From Tubulanus polymorphus (lineage: Eukaryota; Nemertea; Palaeonemertea; Tubulaniformes; Tubulanidae): DNA of 64,000 nucleotides. The translations under genes were made by a program, and so were the position numbers. The stretch spans positions 11,000,450 through 11,064,449 of the forward strand of contig NC_134026.1 in the NCBI RefSeq assembly GCF_964204645.1, written 5' to 3'. Every line of letters begins with the position of its first letter. Position 1 is the first letter of the stretch. This document shows, in pieces, positions 27,601-36,544 of this stretch. The notes under the pieces were generated by a model that was not told the DNA's origin, searched no databases, and was given only the letters and a program-made list of their open reading frames with translations.

Positions 27601-29758
27601 CAATCGGTATACATCCAGAGATGCCAACGGTTCTGGTTTGCGTAACTGTTCCCTAAGATCTTGTGAAAATACGGCGTTTTGTTTTTAGAGAAATTGTTAC
27701 GGATTTTTATTAGGCCAGCTGTAGGCTGAGTCTATTACTATACAAATGGAGGGAATTTAAATGACATGGTTTCCAGAGCTAGGACTCTTTGACTGTGCAA
27801 CTGAGCATAATATATTCATACAAATCATGCATTTGAGCATTGTCCATTCTCCAACCCCTATGAAGCTGAATTTTGAAAAGGGGCCTCGTTGAAAATTATA
27901 TGAGCTTTTTTGCGAAAATCTGAACGCAAAAATATCAGTTTTAAAAAGCCAATCAGAAATCAAAGATTCCTCTGTGATTGGCTTAGCCGCAGAGATCAGC
28001 AGGTATTCACGTTAACCTGCGGTACCATCTACCGTTTTACTTCCGGGTTTTATTAAGATCTAAAATTGTATTTCAAGATCGATTTCTGTGAAATCTTTAG
28101 TTGACTTGATTTTTGGAGGAATATTTTTAAGATAAGATGATAACATCAATTTGTATACAGAATGTCGTCTTTAACATAAGGAACATTTCTATTTCAAAGG
28201 TTGCTGCCTTGACGACCAGTAAGTGCGTTGAATGGATGGGAGGAGTTGGATTTTCAAAAGAATACCCAATCGAAAAGTATTATCGAGACTGCAAAATAGG
28301 TAAACTCTCATTTTCAAAAGGAATGTTCTAATCAATGAATGCAGATAAACAAATCAGTGTCCATCTTAACTTGTAGCAAAAGCTCAAAAGCAATAGAAAA
28401 TATATATGTAGATATGTAATATTAAATTTTTAATCTTAGATTAGATATTGAAATGATTATATTCCCAGTGAGGCCAAAAAATGATATGTTGTTTCTCATC
28501 ACATTCAAATCCTGCCCACCTCTGATAATTGAACCAGAATAATAGCCAGAAAAAATTCAAAGCTCTCTCTTGCCTCGAGGCTCTGCGATATAAGTATTTT
28601 TATCAAAATCAAAAAATGCTCCCACGTGCAGACAAATAACAAGCAAAGCAGTGGCTGAGTGGTTTAAGCCACCGGTCACTGGTCTCATCAATCCAGGGTT
28701 TTAGGGTTCAAACCCTAGTGGCAGTAGTATAAATATAACCCACAGAATGCAAGATTTTCCATTTTATGAAAAGCTTATAGGCTGGCCATAGTGCCCCTCG
28801 GGCTCTTGTTAATTATTTCATTTCTATAACTACCAGTTCTGCTGTTGTTAGTTTGATTGTGGTTTAAAAAAAAGTAGCGTACAGGGTATATAGGCGGGTC
28901 TACTTAAAAGCTCAATGGAAATGAAAAACAAGGTATCAATCTTTTAACGTATTTACCTTCTCTTCCTTGTATAAACAACTGTTTGTCAATTAGAATCTAA
29001 TAACCTAATACTTTTATAACATGCATTTCCTTTTATGTCAAGTATAAGCTGATAGAGCACCTTATTGAAGCAATGTATGGTCTAGTATGGTGGATATGAT
29101 TAACTCCTTCAATTCACTCACTTCTGCGCTGAATCTAACAGTGCCCATCGCCACCTTGTTTTTATAATCTTCTCTCAATCATACTTGTAAGTTCAGTCGG
29201 GGATTTTGGCCCGATGATCGACGATCTTTATTTCGTTTATCCTCAAGGCAAATGCCGGTCTTCATCTGGTTTCTCTGACACTATGCTACAGTGGAACCTC
29301 GTTCTAATGAACTCGAATACAACGATTCATCGGATGTAACAAATATAGAATTTTGTCCCAAGTAAGAAAATGTGATTAATTTTGTACTGGATATAACAAA
29401 CTATCGGTTATGACAAACATTTTCTGGTCCCCTGAAGTTCGTTATAACGAGGTTCCACTGTAGTAGCTTCATCTTAACTAAGTATCTTCAATCAGATCGG
29501 CTCAATCTGAATTTTGGTCCAATCCGGACAATATTTGCAGTCCACTTGTTCCCCGTAAACCGGATGAATTTAGTTGGTCCCAAATGATTAAGCAGATTTC
29601 ACTGTATAACAACCGTATAACAGTTGATATCGCTATTTTCTTGAATGATTCATTGGGATTAATGTAATTCTTCTATCGTAGGTGCAATCTATGAAGGAAC
29701 TTCTAACATACAGCTCTCGACGATAGCTAAATGCATCGAGAAGGAATACGGCTGCTGA
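9539..29758 (+). CDS. ACADSB: Short/branched-chain acyl-CoA dehydrogenase, copy 1
   Basis: Mitochondrial FAD enzyme that oxidises 2-methylbutyryl-CoA and other short branched acyl-CoAs in isoleucine breakdown. Coding exons: 9539-9559, 11478-11592, 15842-15942, 18996-19202, 19389-19559, 21145-21270, 21359-21451, 23550-23639, 26108-26245, 28200-28299, 29682-29758. All introns are GT-AG and all phases agree. The protein has 412 residues (human 432). The N-terminus (MLSASRL, then [10 protein letters not shown]) is basic and presequence-like. Visible family motifs are [61 protein letters not shown] and [10 protein letters not shown]; in the last, E392 aligns with the catalytic base. The family's G before MQHQ is S here. 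Intron 1 to intron 10 are enlarged by repeats. The first exon (seven codons) is inferred from an ATG with a good GTAAGT donor and presequence logic, so it is less certain than the rest. Confidence 0.93.
10826..10896 (+). repeat. SINE 3'-tail fragment
   Basis: CAGGCTGGCCATAGCGCC and GGGCTCTTGTT match the tail of the tRNA-derived SINE at 28646-28815. The tRNA-like head is absent, so the copy is 5'-truncated. It lies in intron 1 of ACADSB copy 1. Confidence 0.6.
12857..13830 (+). pseudogene. LINE ORF2 C-terminal relic with 3' tail
   Basis: A second member of the LINE family seen at 4263. The frame from about 12857 to TAA at 13686-13688 reads [11 protein letters not shown], a stop (12966-12968), [30 protein letters not shown], and after a second stop (13539-13541) [13 protein letters not shown], the zinc-binding C-terminus. 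It ends at about 13790-13815 with AATAAAC and TAATTG-type short repeats, the usual LINE tail. It sits in intron 2 of ACADSB copy 1 in the sense direction. Confidence 0.75.
14065..14850 (+). repeat. Family A repeat copy (diverged)
   Basis: Begins with CCAACTTGGGACTTAAGTTG and GCGGGCTATTGCG, then a degraded GTCC tract and the block mentioning GAAATCCAGTTATTTTGGGA, as in the full copies at 16469 and 31372. The internal ACAAGATGGCCGTCCT block is present near 14387. One internal unit survives (TACCTATGGATATTTTGTCACC near 14730), then similarity fades. Confidence 0.7.
14870..15000. repeat. Small inverted repeat around 14881-14998
   Basis: ATAGGTTAACGCTCGGCGCC with CCAGTCTATATAT at 14879-14915 is answered by ATATATAGACTGGGCGTTAA and CCTGTCC near 14974-15000. 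The CAGTCTA/TAGACTG motif resembles that at the Harbinger unit ends, so this may be a tiny non-autonomous relative. Confidence 0.45.
15380..15470. repeat. Hairpin followed by CTGT microsatellite
   Basis: GATGGGTTTCGTC and GACGAACCCATC at 15381-15409 form a short hairpin with a 4-base loop and one bulge. A CTGT tetranucleotide array follows at about 15428-15462. The same hairpin-then-tetranucleotide order occurs at the start of family A, so this may be the end of a second family of that type. Confidence 0.55.
15966..16040 (+). repeat. Family A 5'-end fragment
   Basis: TTTTAGCCCACTTGGAACTT then GCAGGCTATTGCATTCA matches the first approximately 70 bases of family A and then stops. Confidence 0.7.
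16160..16460 (+). pseudogene. Repeat-borne HIRAN-like fragment
   Basis: The frame 16207-16407 includes [20 protein letters not shown] and [11 protein letters not shown]. The pattern 'pE..N.yDk.Ai.V...g..vGhvP..l' is the hallmark of HIRAN domains, DNA-end-binding modules in HLTF-type helicases that also occur alone in transposon-associated proteins. The frame stops right after the motif. The sequence from TTAGGCCAG to the start of the frame is repeated at 27715-27845, so the fragment sits in a dispersed element. It lies in intron 3 of ACADSB copy 1. HIRAN identity rests on the motif only. Confidence 0.45.
16469..17580 (+). repeat. Family A repeat, near-complete copy
   Basis: The 5' end is GCCCACTTGGGACTTTAGTC then CCAGCGGGCTATTGCG, with a small hairpin (TGGGAC/GTCCCA), followed by a GTCC microsatellite at about 16520-16540. 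A conserved block of about 500 bases follows, including two phrases with ACAAGATGGCCG. Tandem units of about 155 bases come next, their CATATTTTGTTA phase markers near 17075, 17229 and 17385. The 3' end TCCCAAGTGGGC at about 17536 is the inverse of the 5' start. No protein is encoded. It is in intron 3 of ACADSB copy 1, sense orientation. Confidence 0.85.
18010..18585 (+). repeat. Family A internal tandem units
   Basis: About four further 155-base units (GATACCTAAGC or TACCTATGCATATTTTG, then TCTATGATTGTGGTGAGTTT, then CCAGGGGGCATTGAATA), without the 5' block. This is probably a truncated copy, or an extension of the copy ending near 17580 interrupted by about 420 bases. Confidence 0.75.
19560..21144. 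other. ACADSB copy 1 intron 5
   Basis: No gene or clear repeat. Two imperfect copies of a roughly 100-base stretch (ATGATCAAATCTCTCATCTC and ATGATCAGATGGCTCATCTC) lie near 19660-19760 and 19805-19890, suggesting a local duplication. Confidence 0.4.
22161..22172. promoter_or_regulatory. NRF1-type palindrome TGCGCATGCGCA
   Basis: A perfect match to the NRF1 consensus YGCGCAYGCGCR, about 65 bases upstream of the ATG of the hAT-like fragment at 22236. It could have been that element's promoter. It is a sequence match only. Confidence 0.4.
22236..22568 (+). pseudogene. Truncated hAT/BED-type zinc-finger protein
   Basis: ATG at 22236 opens a serine/acid-rich head ([20 protein letters not shown]) and a basic segment. 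After a frameshift in the A-run near 22372-22380 it continues with [15 protein letters not shown], then [20 protein letters not shown]. The CxxC followed by hydrophobic residues and HGG.xD resembles the zinc-finger head of hAT-derived proteins such as ZNF862/C17orf113. The frame ends before any transposase domain. It lies in intron 7 of ACADSB copy 1 and is non-functional. Confidence 0.5.
23960..24330 (+). repeat. Family A 5'-region fragment (old)
   Basis: CACTTATGACATAAATTCCA and ATGGGCTATTGAATTCACTT then TCGTCC repeats and GAAATCCAGTTATTTTGCGA follow the family A order but are much diverged. Tandem units are absent. Confidence 0.6.
24590..25925 (-). pseudogene. CR1/L2-like LINE reverse transcriptase relic
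   Basis: On the minus strand the RT domain reads [20 protein letters not shown], then RSYLENRYQ, and after a frameshift near 25640 [10 protein letters not shown] and [12 protein letters not shown], with the catalytic YADD. It continues through [13 protein letters not shown]-like, [12 protein letters not shown] and [16 protein letters not shown] (the latter in another frame). The 3' end at about 24600-24640 is a run of ATT/AAT repeats, the tail type of L2/CR1 elements. The 5' edge is an abrupt join to a G-run at 25911-25923. It sits antisense in intron 8 of ACADSB copy 1. Confidence 0.85.
24601..24640. repeat. AAT trinucleotide microsatellite (LINE tail)
   Basis: About twelve AAT units at the 3' terminus of the antisense LINE. 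The LINE 3' end at 38328 carries the same repeat, so it was probably created by insertion. Confidence 0.8.
26500..26560. repeat. Short tandem duplication
   Basis: TTGGTTTATCGGGTAATCCA with TTCAA occurs twice in a row (unit about 26 bases). Confidence 0.8.
26560..27715. other. ACADSB copy 1 intron 9, unassigned part
   Basis: No coding or repeat signal that I can name. Confidence 0.4.
27715..27850 (+). repeat. Copy of the element that flanks the HIRAN-like fragment
   Basis: TTAGGCCAGCTGTAGGCTGA then ATTACTATACAAATGGAG and AAATGACATGGTTTCCAGA match 16160-16290. Similarity ends before the HIRAN-like residues. Confidence 0.65.
28646..28815 (+). mobile_element. tRNA-derived SINE
   Basis: The head AGTGGCTGAGTGGTTTAAGC is a class II (Ser/Leu-like) tRNA D-arm with an A box. 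AGGGTTCAAACCCT about 45 bases on is the T-arm with a B box. The tail (TAGGCTGGCCATAGTGCCCC, GGGCTCTTGTT) recurs at 10826-10896. It lies in intron 10 of ACADSB copy 1. A functional tRNA is unlikely: the anticodon arm does not fold cleanly and the sequence continues into the SINE body. Confidence 0.75.
29289..29460. mobile_element. Tc1/mariner-type MITE (172 bp)
   Basis: CAGTGGAACCTCGTTCTAAT at the left and inverted ATTATAACGAGG-like ending GGTTCCACTG at the right. Both outer flanks are TA, the expected Tc1/mariner/pogo target duplication. Non-coding. It lies in intron 10 of ACADSB copy 1. Confidence 0.85.
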
Positions 29759-30280
29759 GTATTGAATGAATCAACCCAGGGAATTTCGTAATAGCCGCCG
29801 CGTTGTTGACTTGATTAGCAGTAGTGTACATAGACCTTGGTACATTTACAAATGAGGATTTTTACCGATTGATTCAACATCATCGTTTTGCACGAATTGT
29901 TACGTAGAGTGTGATTGAATGCATATTATAAATAGGACCGACATGGTATAAGGTTTTCAACTGTCAAAATTGAAATTTACATACGATGGATCGTATGATA
30001 TGATATAATATGTAAGGCAGGTTTCGATTGGATGTATTCTATTTTAAGAAAAGCAATTTTGGATTACAAACTTTTCCGGCCTTCTATCAGGGTTCGAGAT
30101 CGTGATTGCTCTTCTGGAATAGGTACCGGGTGCGTAGAGCGTAGTCGATAAAAACAGAAGCACCAAATGAGTATTTCAGTCAGATGGATCGAAACTTGCC
30201 GATTTTACATATATTTATAAAAGAGGTACGTACGTATCATGTACGTATTGTATTCAGTTTGATCGGATCCTACATTGCAG

Positions 30281-30286
30281 AATAAA
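30281..30286 (+). terminator. Candidate poly(A) signal of ACADSB copy 1
   Basis: AATAAA about 520 bases after the stop codon. No closer canonical hexamer was noticed. Confidence 0.4.
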
Positions 30287-30541
30287 ATTACCACAACTAT
30301 ATTTATTTTTGAATTAAACAAGTTGTCCCATTCAATTATGTTGGATTTGAGCAGGTAAAATGCAGTTTTTTATGTGATTACTCGATCACGTGTCTTTTTC
30401 CCTTGAATATTCATGCCATTATGTCTAGGGCTGTATTCACGAAGCAACGGGAAGTAACGTGAACTTACTGGTGAAGTTACGTGCGGACTTACGGCTGGTC
30501 TACAAGGTATTCACGTAGCTACCGGTAAGTTTGCATTTCCA

Positions 30542-30841
30542 GGCCCGTGCCGAGCTTTTATGAGGGGCAGTTTTATTTGAAGAAAAAGGGCACTTTTTCA
30601 CCGTAAAAAGGGGCACATTGTTCTTTGAAAAAGGGCAGATCTTAAACATGAAGTGCCTGGGTACCTAGATAAAATCATTTGAGAATGGATTGCTTTTCGT
30701 TTTCAAAACAAAAAAATGAAAATTGTTTCCAAATTTTGAAAAACCATGACCCAAATTTTTTGACACTGACTTTTGGAAGGGCACTTAAGAAATTTTAGGA
30801 GGTTCGTTTGCTACCCCCAACCCCCCTTCTCGGCATGGGCG
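30542..30841. mobile_element. MITE family B, copy 1
   Basis: GGCCCGTGCCGAG at the left and CTCGGCATGGGC at the right form inverted ends. The interior has several GGGCA phrases (AAAAAGGGCACTTTTTCACC, AAAAAGGGCAGATCTTAAAC). A second copy is at 59021-59310. Non-coding. Confidence 0.75.
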
Positions 30842-31371
30842 TTGGTCACCCGTTAGTTCTGCACGGGGTACATAAATAGCAAAGGGCGTATTATTCTTCG
30901 AACCAACATTGACTCCCCCAGATCCAGATGCCAGCCTTTAGAAAATTTGAGGATCGATTTCAAAAGATTCGCTCAGTGGTAACACTTTTTCATTCGTTTT
31001 CGTTCAAAACATTAACATGTTTCCCAGCTTACTTGATTTGTGGCCAATAATGTAGCAAAAAGAAACAAAATTTTCACCTCAAATTCTTGGAGTTGTGAAA
31101 TCGCTTTTTGCATCTAATTTCCAAAAACTTTCTGCACAAGTACTCCCCGAACCCGACATTTGATTTGCGTGGTTACCTTACAGCACGTTCCCTTTCAAGA
31201 AGAAAGTTCCGCTTTCAGGAAAATCGATTCAATGTAAACTCTAGTGTTATTTTTGAGCAATATAGCCTATATACTTAGTTTGTAAAATTTGTACATTTGT
31301 ATTAATAAGACTTGAATGAATTCGTGTTAGCGCTGATTGGAATTTCCATTAACTTATCACTGCCTCATTTT

Positions 31372-32640
31372 TTAGCCCACTTGGGACTTTAGTCCCAGCG
31401 GGCTATTGCGTTCACTTTTCGTCCGTCCGTCCATCCGTCCGTAGACGGAATCCAGTTATTTTGGGAAGTTTTGAAGACGCTTCAAGGTAACGTCTTGATA
31501 TTTGGGTTACACATGTATCTACCCTAGACACATCTTCAGCCAAAAAACTGGCCCTGTCAGAATCAAGATGGCCGACTGGCTGCCATTGTTGTTCGCCAAA
31601 ATCAGCACTTTTTACACATTTTTGAACTTTTTGAGGGAAATTTTGAAGACGCTTTGATCAATTAGCTTGATCTTTCGGATATATGTGAATCCCCCCAGGG
31701 CCCATCAACATACCGAAAATTGGGTCGGTCGGACTCAAGATGGCCGTCCTATGACCTTTTTAGTGCCCAAAAATGTTAATTTTGGCCCGAATTCTGAGTC
31801 CTGTAGCTTCCTACTGGTTTGCCATTTCTCATTACAATTTGTGATGGGTATTCTTTGGAAAGGGATGTTTTATACCTGAGACAGGTATTTTTCATCAGCC
31901 AATTACGACGCAATTGGCGGCCATCTTTGTGTCACCAGTACTCATTCGTAAGTGGGAAAAAGTTTTTCCACATTATATTGATACCTAAGCGTATTTTGAT
32001 ACCACAATCAATTAGAAAGTTGTAGCTCATAACGTGTTCTATGATTGTGGTGAGTTTCAAGGTAATTGGATTTCGTATATGGCCACCAGGGGGCGTTGAA
32101 TAATACAATATCTTAGCATTTCTTTATTATATTCGTACCTATGCATATTTTGTAACCACAATCAATTGGAAAGTTGTAGCTCATGACATCATCTATGATT
32201 GTTGCGAGTTTTAAGGACATAAGTTTATCTATATGGTCACCAGGGGGCGTTGAATAGTAGAATAACTTAGTATTTCCTTATTATATTGGTACCTAGGCAT
32301 ATTTTGTTACCATGATCAATTGCAAAGTTGTAGTTCATGACATGTTCTATGATTGTGGTGAGTTTCGAGGTCATTGGGTTTTGAATATGGTCACCAGGGG
32401 GCATTGAATAGTAGAATGACTTAGTATTTCCATATTAAATTGGTAACGATGCATATTTTGTTATCACAATCAATTACAAAATCGTAGCTGCTGACATGTT
32501 CTATGTATGGTGAGTTTCAAGGTCATTGGTTTTTGTAAATGGTCACCAGGGGGCGTTGAATATTGAAATTGTTAGATTGTTGAGCATTTGAAACCACTTC
32601 CCAAGTGGGCATGGTGTCCCTGGACCCCTAGTTGTCCCTC
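31372..32640 (+). repeat. Family A repeat, full-length copy
   Basis: The best-preserved copy, about 1.26 kb. It runs from AGCCCACTTGGGACTTTAGT through a GTCC microsatellite (about 31420-31443), the conserved block with two AAGATGGCCG phrases, and four tandem units of about 155 bases (phase markers near 31987, 32143, 32298, 32452), to the inverted end CCACTTCCCAAGTGGGC at about 32593-32609 and a short distal ATGGTGTCCCTGGACCC. The 32082, 32237, 32391 and 32541 units each hold CACCAGGGGGC. Close similarity to the 16469 copy implies recent spread. Confidence 0.88.
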
Positions 32641-33750
32641 ACGGAGACCATCATCTGCCCCGGCGTAATGTTCCTCCTCATCTGGTCGCTCTTCAAATTC
32701 ACTGGTTATGGGAGTCCTGGCAATTCACAGAAGTTGTGAAGAAGCATTAGCCGCCATCACCGAACTGCATTTCTGAGGGTTAAGCATAATCGCATTACTT
32801 TAAAATGAGAATTTTTGATAATTTTAGATCAAGATCCTTAATCCCTGAATTGATTTGGGGTATCTTTTTGTGAAGATCAGATACCATCGATTGATACTTG
32901 TAATTTATAGTTTTTACACACCACGGCGTGTTGCATACTTCGCATTACGCGAACTTACCAAAGTTATGGCACACCAATGCATCGCATCTTCCATCGACGC
33001 GGCCAAACGTGCTTTTAATTTTTTCACCAATAACCATAGTGTCCGATGTACCACACTTGGTTATACCATGGACGTATAAACTAGACAAAACTAAACGTAT
33101 AAACACGTATAAACTAAATTAGTTTATAGTTTGTCGAGTTAATACGTCTACATGGTTACACTAGGAGGTTCTCTGGGGAGACAACCGCTGCCAGGATCAA
33201 TTTGGCACCTAGTTTTCTTGTGGCTGACAATTCGTTCTCCTTCTGTCCTCGGTTGGCCAAACGGCGTCATCAATTATTTCCGCAGAACCACTATCTCGAA
33301 ACAAGACACAGTTTTCTGATCGTACATGTACCACGACATCTCTGAGAGCGCAATTGCTCCATACCATTAGTTGAACCCGGCCACCGCACCACAATATCGA
33401 GAAATTTTATCGACGCATCACATGTTGATGTTTATGTCGTGAAAATTCTTTCGGCACGTAGATATTCAGTATATTCACGTTTACAACGGACCATTTAATT
33501 CTAACAGGGTTGCCATCTATACAATCAATACAACCTACAACAGCTGGAAATCCCGCAATATCATAGAACGCCAATTTCATCCGTCGCTGGTAAATTTCGT
33601 CTCGTGGAAATTTCAGTTGCCAGTGGCAAAATAACCGAGAACTACAAAAACTTGCATCGTCTCATTAATGGCAGCTGATCGCGCTTTTGCTAGTTTGAGA
33701 TCTCGCAGCATATCCACTTACTCCAATATGACGAATCTCGGCATTCTAAA
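32640..33750 (-). pseudogene. Second PIF/Harbinger transposase relic
   Basis: On the minus strand, 33620-33470 reads RMKLAFYDIAGFPAVVGCID then GNPVRIKWS. 'F..iagfPgVvGcIDgthv.I' is the start of the HARBI1-type DDE domain. The frame 33394-33209 and a segment near 32800-32650 (IARTPITSEFEERPDEEEHY) are compatible with later and C-terminal parts of that family but are weaker. The order and spacing indicate an internally deleted, frameshifted element. Confidence 0.55.
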
Positions 33751-33759
33751 GCGCTTCGT

Positions 33760-35900
33760 CATTTCTAAATCGTCATATACCTCTTAGGGATTTCTTCGGT
33801 CGCAAAGAATGCGTTCCCCCGAAAATGTCGACGAAACTATCTTTTATGTTACAAAATTATAGCCATATTCGAGATATACGTGTGCGTTTGATTGACAATG
33901 GTTTCCGCAACAACACGAAAAACGATGAAAACTGTGAAAATAATTTATTGGCTTCATTGATTTCGATTTTGAATTTCGGTTCTTCTTCTTCTTTCTTCAT
34001 TTTTATAACAAAATTTGTATTAAAACATATTCAAATATAAATATTCAATGTTAAAATATGAATTATTTCAATCACACTTTACTCACACTTTTTGTGTTAA
34101 AAATAAGAATTTAACTCATTTAAATATAAATATTTACTGTTTTAAATATGAATAATTTCACTCACACTTTTTATGTTTAAAATTGATTTTTTATTGCTGA
34201 AATCTATATTTGATCTTATTTTTCTAGATTATTATGCTAACATTTTACTCTCACTTTTAAAACATGGAAATTTTAAGAGTAATAGGGAATATGTTGTTTC
34301 AGGTCAAAGGTTTAAGGGGCGAGTGAGTAAGAAATAAAAATAAATTCGAGCTTGTCGAAACAACATATTCCCTATTACTAACGCGATAGTAGAGCGGCCA
34401 AACCCAAAATTGAGTTTAATATCTCACCATGGAAACTGCGTCTGAAGTTGAACATTGTTGAAATTTGAGTGCAATTTGTAGAACCATTTGATCCATATAG
34501 TAACCCTGATGTAAGCAGCATATTGCAAAGAGAAATATCGTTTCCGGACAATTCGACCTTTCTCTTTTCAATGGTGATGAAATATTTCGCATTTGCTTGA
34601 TAATTCTCGGTGTATTTTAAGAATGATTGCAAAGAATCTATTTTTTTGACAACGCTTCTATTACATTTACTGTAGCGTAGGGCTAGGTGGTAAAACGTAA
34701 TCATCAACATGTTTGATAATTCTACATAATCAGGGGTCTCCAATGAGTCCCAAACGACGACCTTTGTACCAAACCTTCAGGGTCAAATAAACTCAACGTC
34801 GACTCATTTTGAGCAAAATGTCAATTTTATCATGAAATATTTGGATTTTCCCATTAACAATTTCCCTCAACAAAGAAATCGAGATCCAACTGGAATATAT
34901 ATTTTAAAATATCTTTTAACATAACTTCAACCCACGTTTTTCGGAGTTTGGACAATCATTGCCCGGGGAGGATGACTTGACATATGAACACTTGATACCT
35001 AGTAAGAAAAATTGATTGTAATGCGTTACAAGCTGAAAGGAAAATTTTTAGATTTTGATTTTTTTCTACATCTGATTCAGTCAAGAGTAATTTTAACTCA
35101 TACATTATTTCGTGCACGTTGCATAATTTATCTCTCGTCCGGGTCTCTCGTACGTCAATGATAAATTATTTAGGTACTGAAAATGATAGATTTATGAAAT
35201 CTAATGTTGTATTCGATTCTGTCAAATAGGTGATTTTTTTCGGCAGGTCTCTAAAGACTGATTTCTGATGTAAATTTCTATTCATCTGACTCATCAACAA
35301 GATCTTTCATCAGTTATATGACCATTTTGACCTTCTTGGTTGACCTTTGATAGCCGGGGTTGATGGGGAGGCCGTTTCCCATTTTGACATGTTCACACGG
35401 ATAGGCCACTACGCAGCTTTCGGCCATTCGTTAGGTCGTTCAATGGGTGTATCGTGTTTACAAACACAGCAAAGAGCATGTGCACTGCGAATAAAATGGC
35501 GGAAACTCTCTTGCATAAGAAAATTCTCATCCACGATACCGACTGGTGAGTTCACTCACCAGATGGCAGTTCCAGGGGGTGAGCAAGCCACGGCCCTTTA
35601 ATTGGCATGTCCTTCGATTTTGTCACCATGGCCTCAAACATACAAAACAATTTTTAAAAGAAATATGATTTTTGTTTATTACATTATTCTTCGTTGTATT
35701 AGCTATATGAATCGTGAGGGGCAATAGCTTCACTCAGATGGTGCCACTTGACGCTACCGTGGCGCTAACTGTCTGCATTGGTACGCCACATCCTGTCTCC
35801 GTAATGATTCGAGCTTGATGGCATCGCCTGACTCAGCCACAGTACGAAACCTTGCCACACTAGTTAGGGCGACAATCCCCGCCAACAAGACTCTGTTAAG
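33760..35900. other. Intergenic, no gene recognised
   Basis: AT-rich. Contains the 23-bp inverted repeat at 34278-34379 and a run of similar TTTAAATATGAAT/TCACTCACACTTTTT phrases at 34060-34190 that looks like a local duplication of about 80 bases. Confidence 0.4.
34278..34379. repeat. Perfect 23-bp inverted repeat
   Basis: AGTAATAGGGAATATGTTGT plus TTC at 34278-34300 is exactly inverted at 34357-34379, with a 56-base loop. It could be a minimal foldback MITE or an RNA hairpin. Confidence 0.8.
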
Positions 35901-35907
35901 TTATGCC

Positions 35908-36508
35908 TAGCCCTTTAACTGGCAATCGGTCGCTAGCGACCGATTTGAATAGACCAGCTATAATGAATAGAATAGTCAAGTATTGATTTCAGTGAAACAT
36001 TCTAACTCATTTTCCTATCAGCAGATGGCGACACCAGACGGCCTACAATGTCTAACAAGGTTGGAAAGTGATATATCATACATTTGGCATGTAGAAGGGG
36101 GGTATGGAAACCACGTGTCACGTGGGTCAGATTTCCAAAATTAAGAATATCGTTAGTAGTAATGGCCAATGCACTAAAGACGTTCTGTAGTAAGTTTGGC
36201 TGATATTTTGGACATAGTAATGAAAGATTCTGATGATAATTCATATTGGGATGAATCTCATCATAGTTTTTTATTATGGGTGGCCCAAAAATCTGAATGA
36301 CCTTGGGATCTGTGACCTTGGGATCAGACCCTGAAGGTAACCCCCAAAGTTCGCAAACATGGTATCATTTGAAAGCTTGTGAAAAGAGCTTTCATAAAAA
36401 AACATACAATATGGGGTTATCCCTCATATCTACTGAGTTATTAAGTTTTCCCCTTGCAAGGTCCAAAATCTCTTATAGGCCGAAAAATATTTGCCAGTTA
36501 AAGGGCTA
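35908..36508. mobile_element. TIR element (about 600 bp)
   Basis: TAGCCCTTTAACTGGCAA at 35908-35925 is perfectly inverted at 36491-36508. CTAG lies at both outer borders; it may be a 4-base target duplication or part of the repeat. No transposase is encoded. CCCTTT ends recall piggyBac-like elements, but the TTAA target is absent. Confidence 0.8.
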
Positions 36509-36544
36509 GTAATAAAGCCACTATAAAGACAAATCTGCGCCGTG

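Noticed and set aside
28640-28740. Functional tRNA-Ser/Leu gene
   Set aside because: A and B boxes are present but the anticodon arm is poor and a SINE tail shared with 10.8 kb follows.
35347-35601. 84-codon open frame (+)
   Set aside because: No motif and no homologous frame nearby; not supported.
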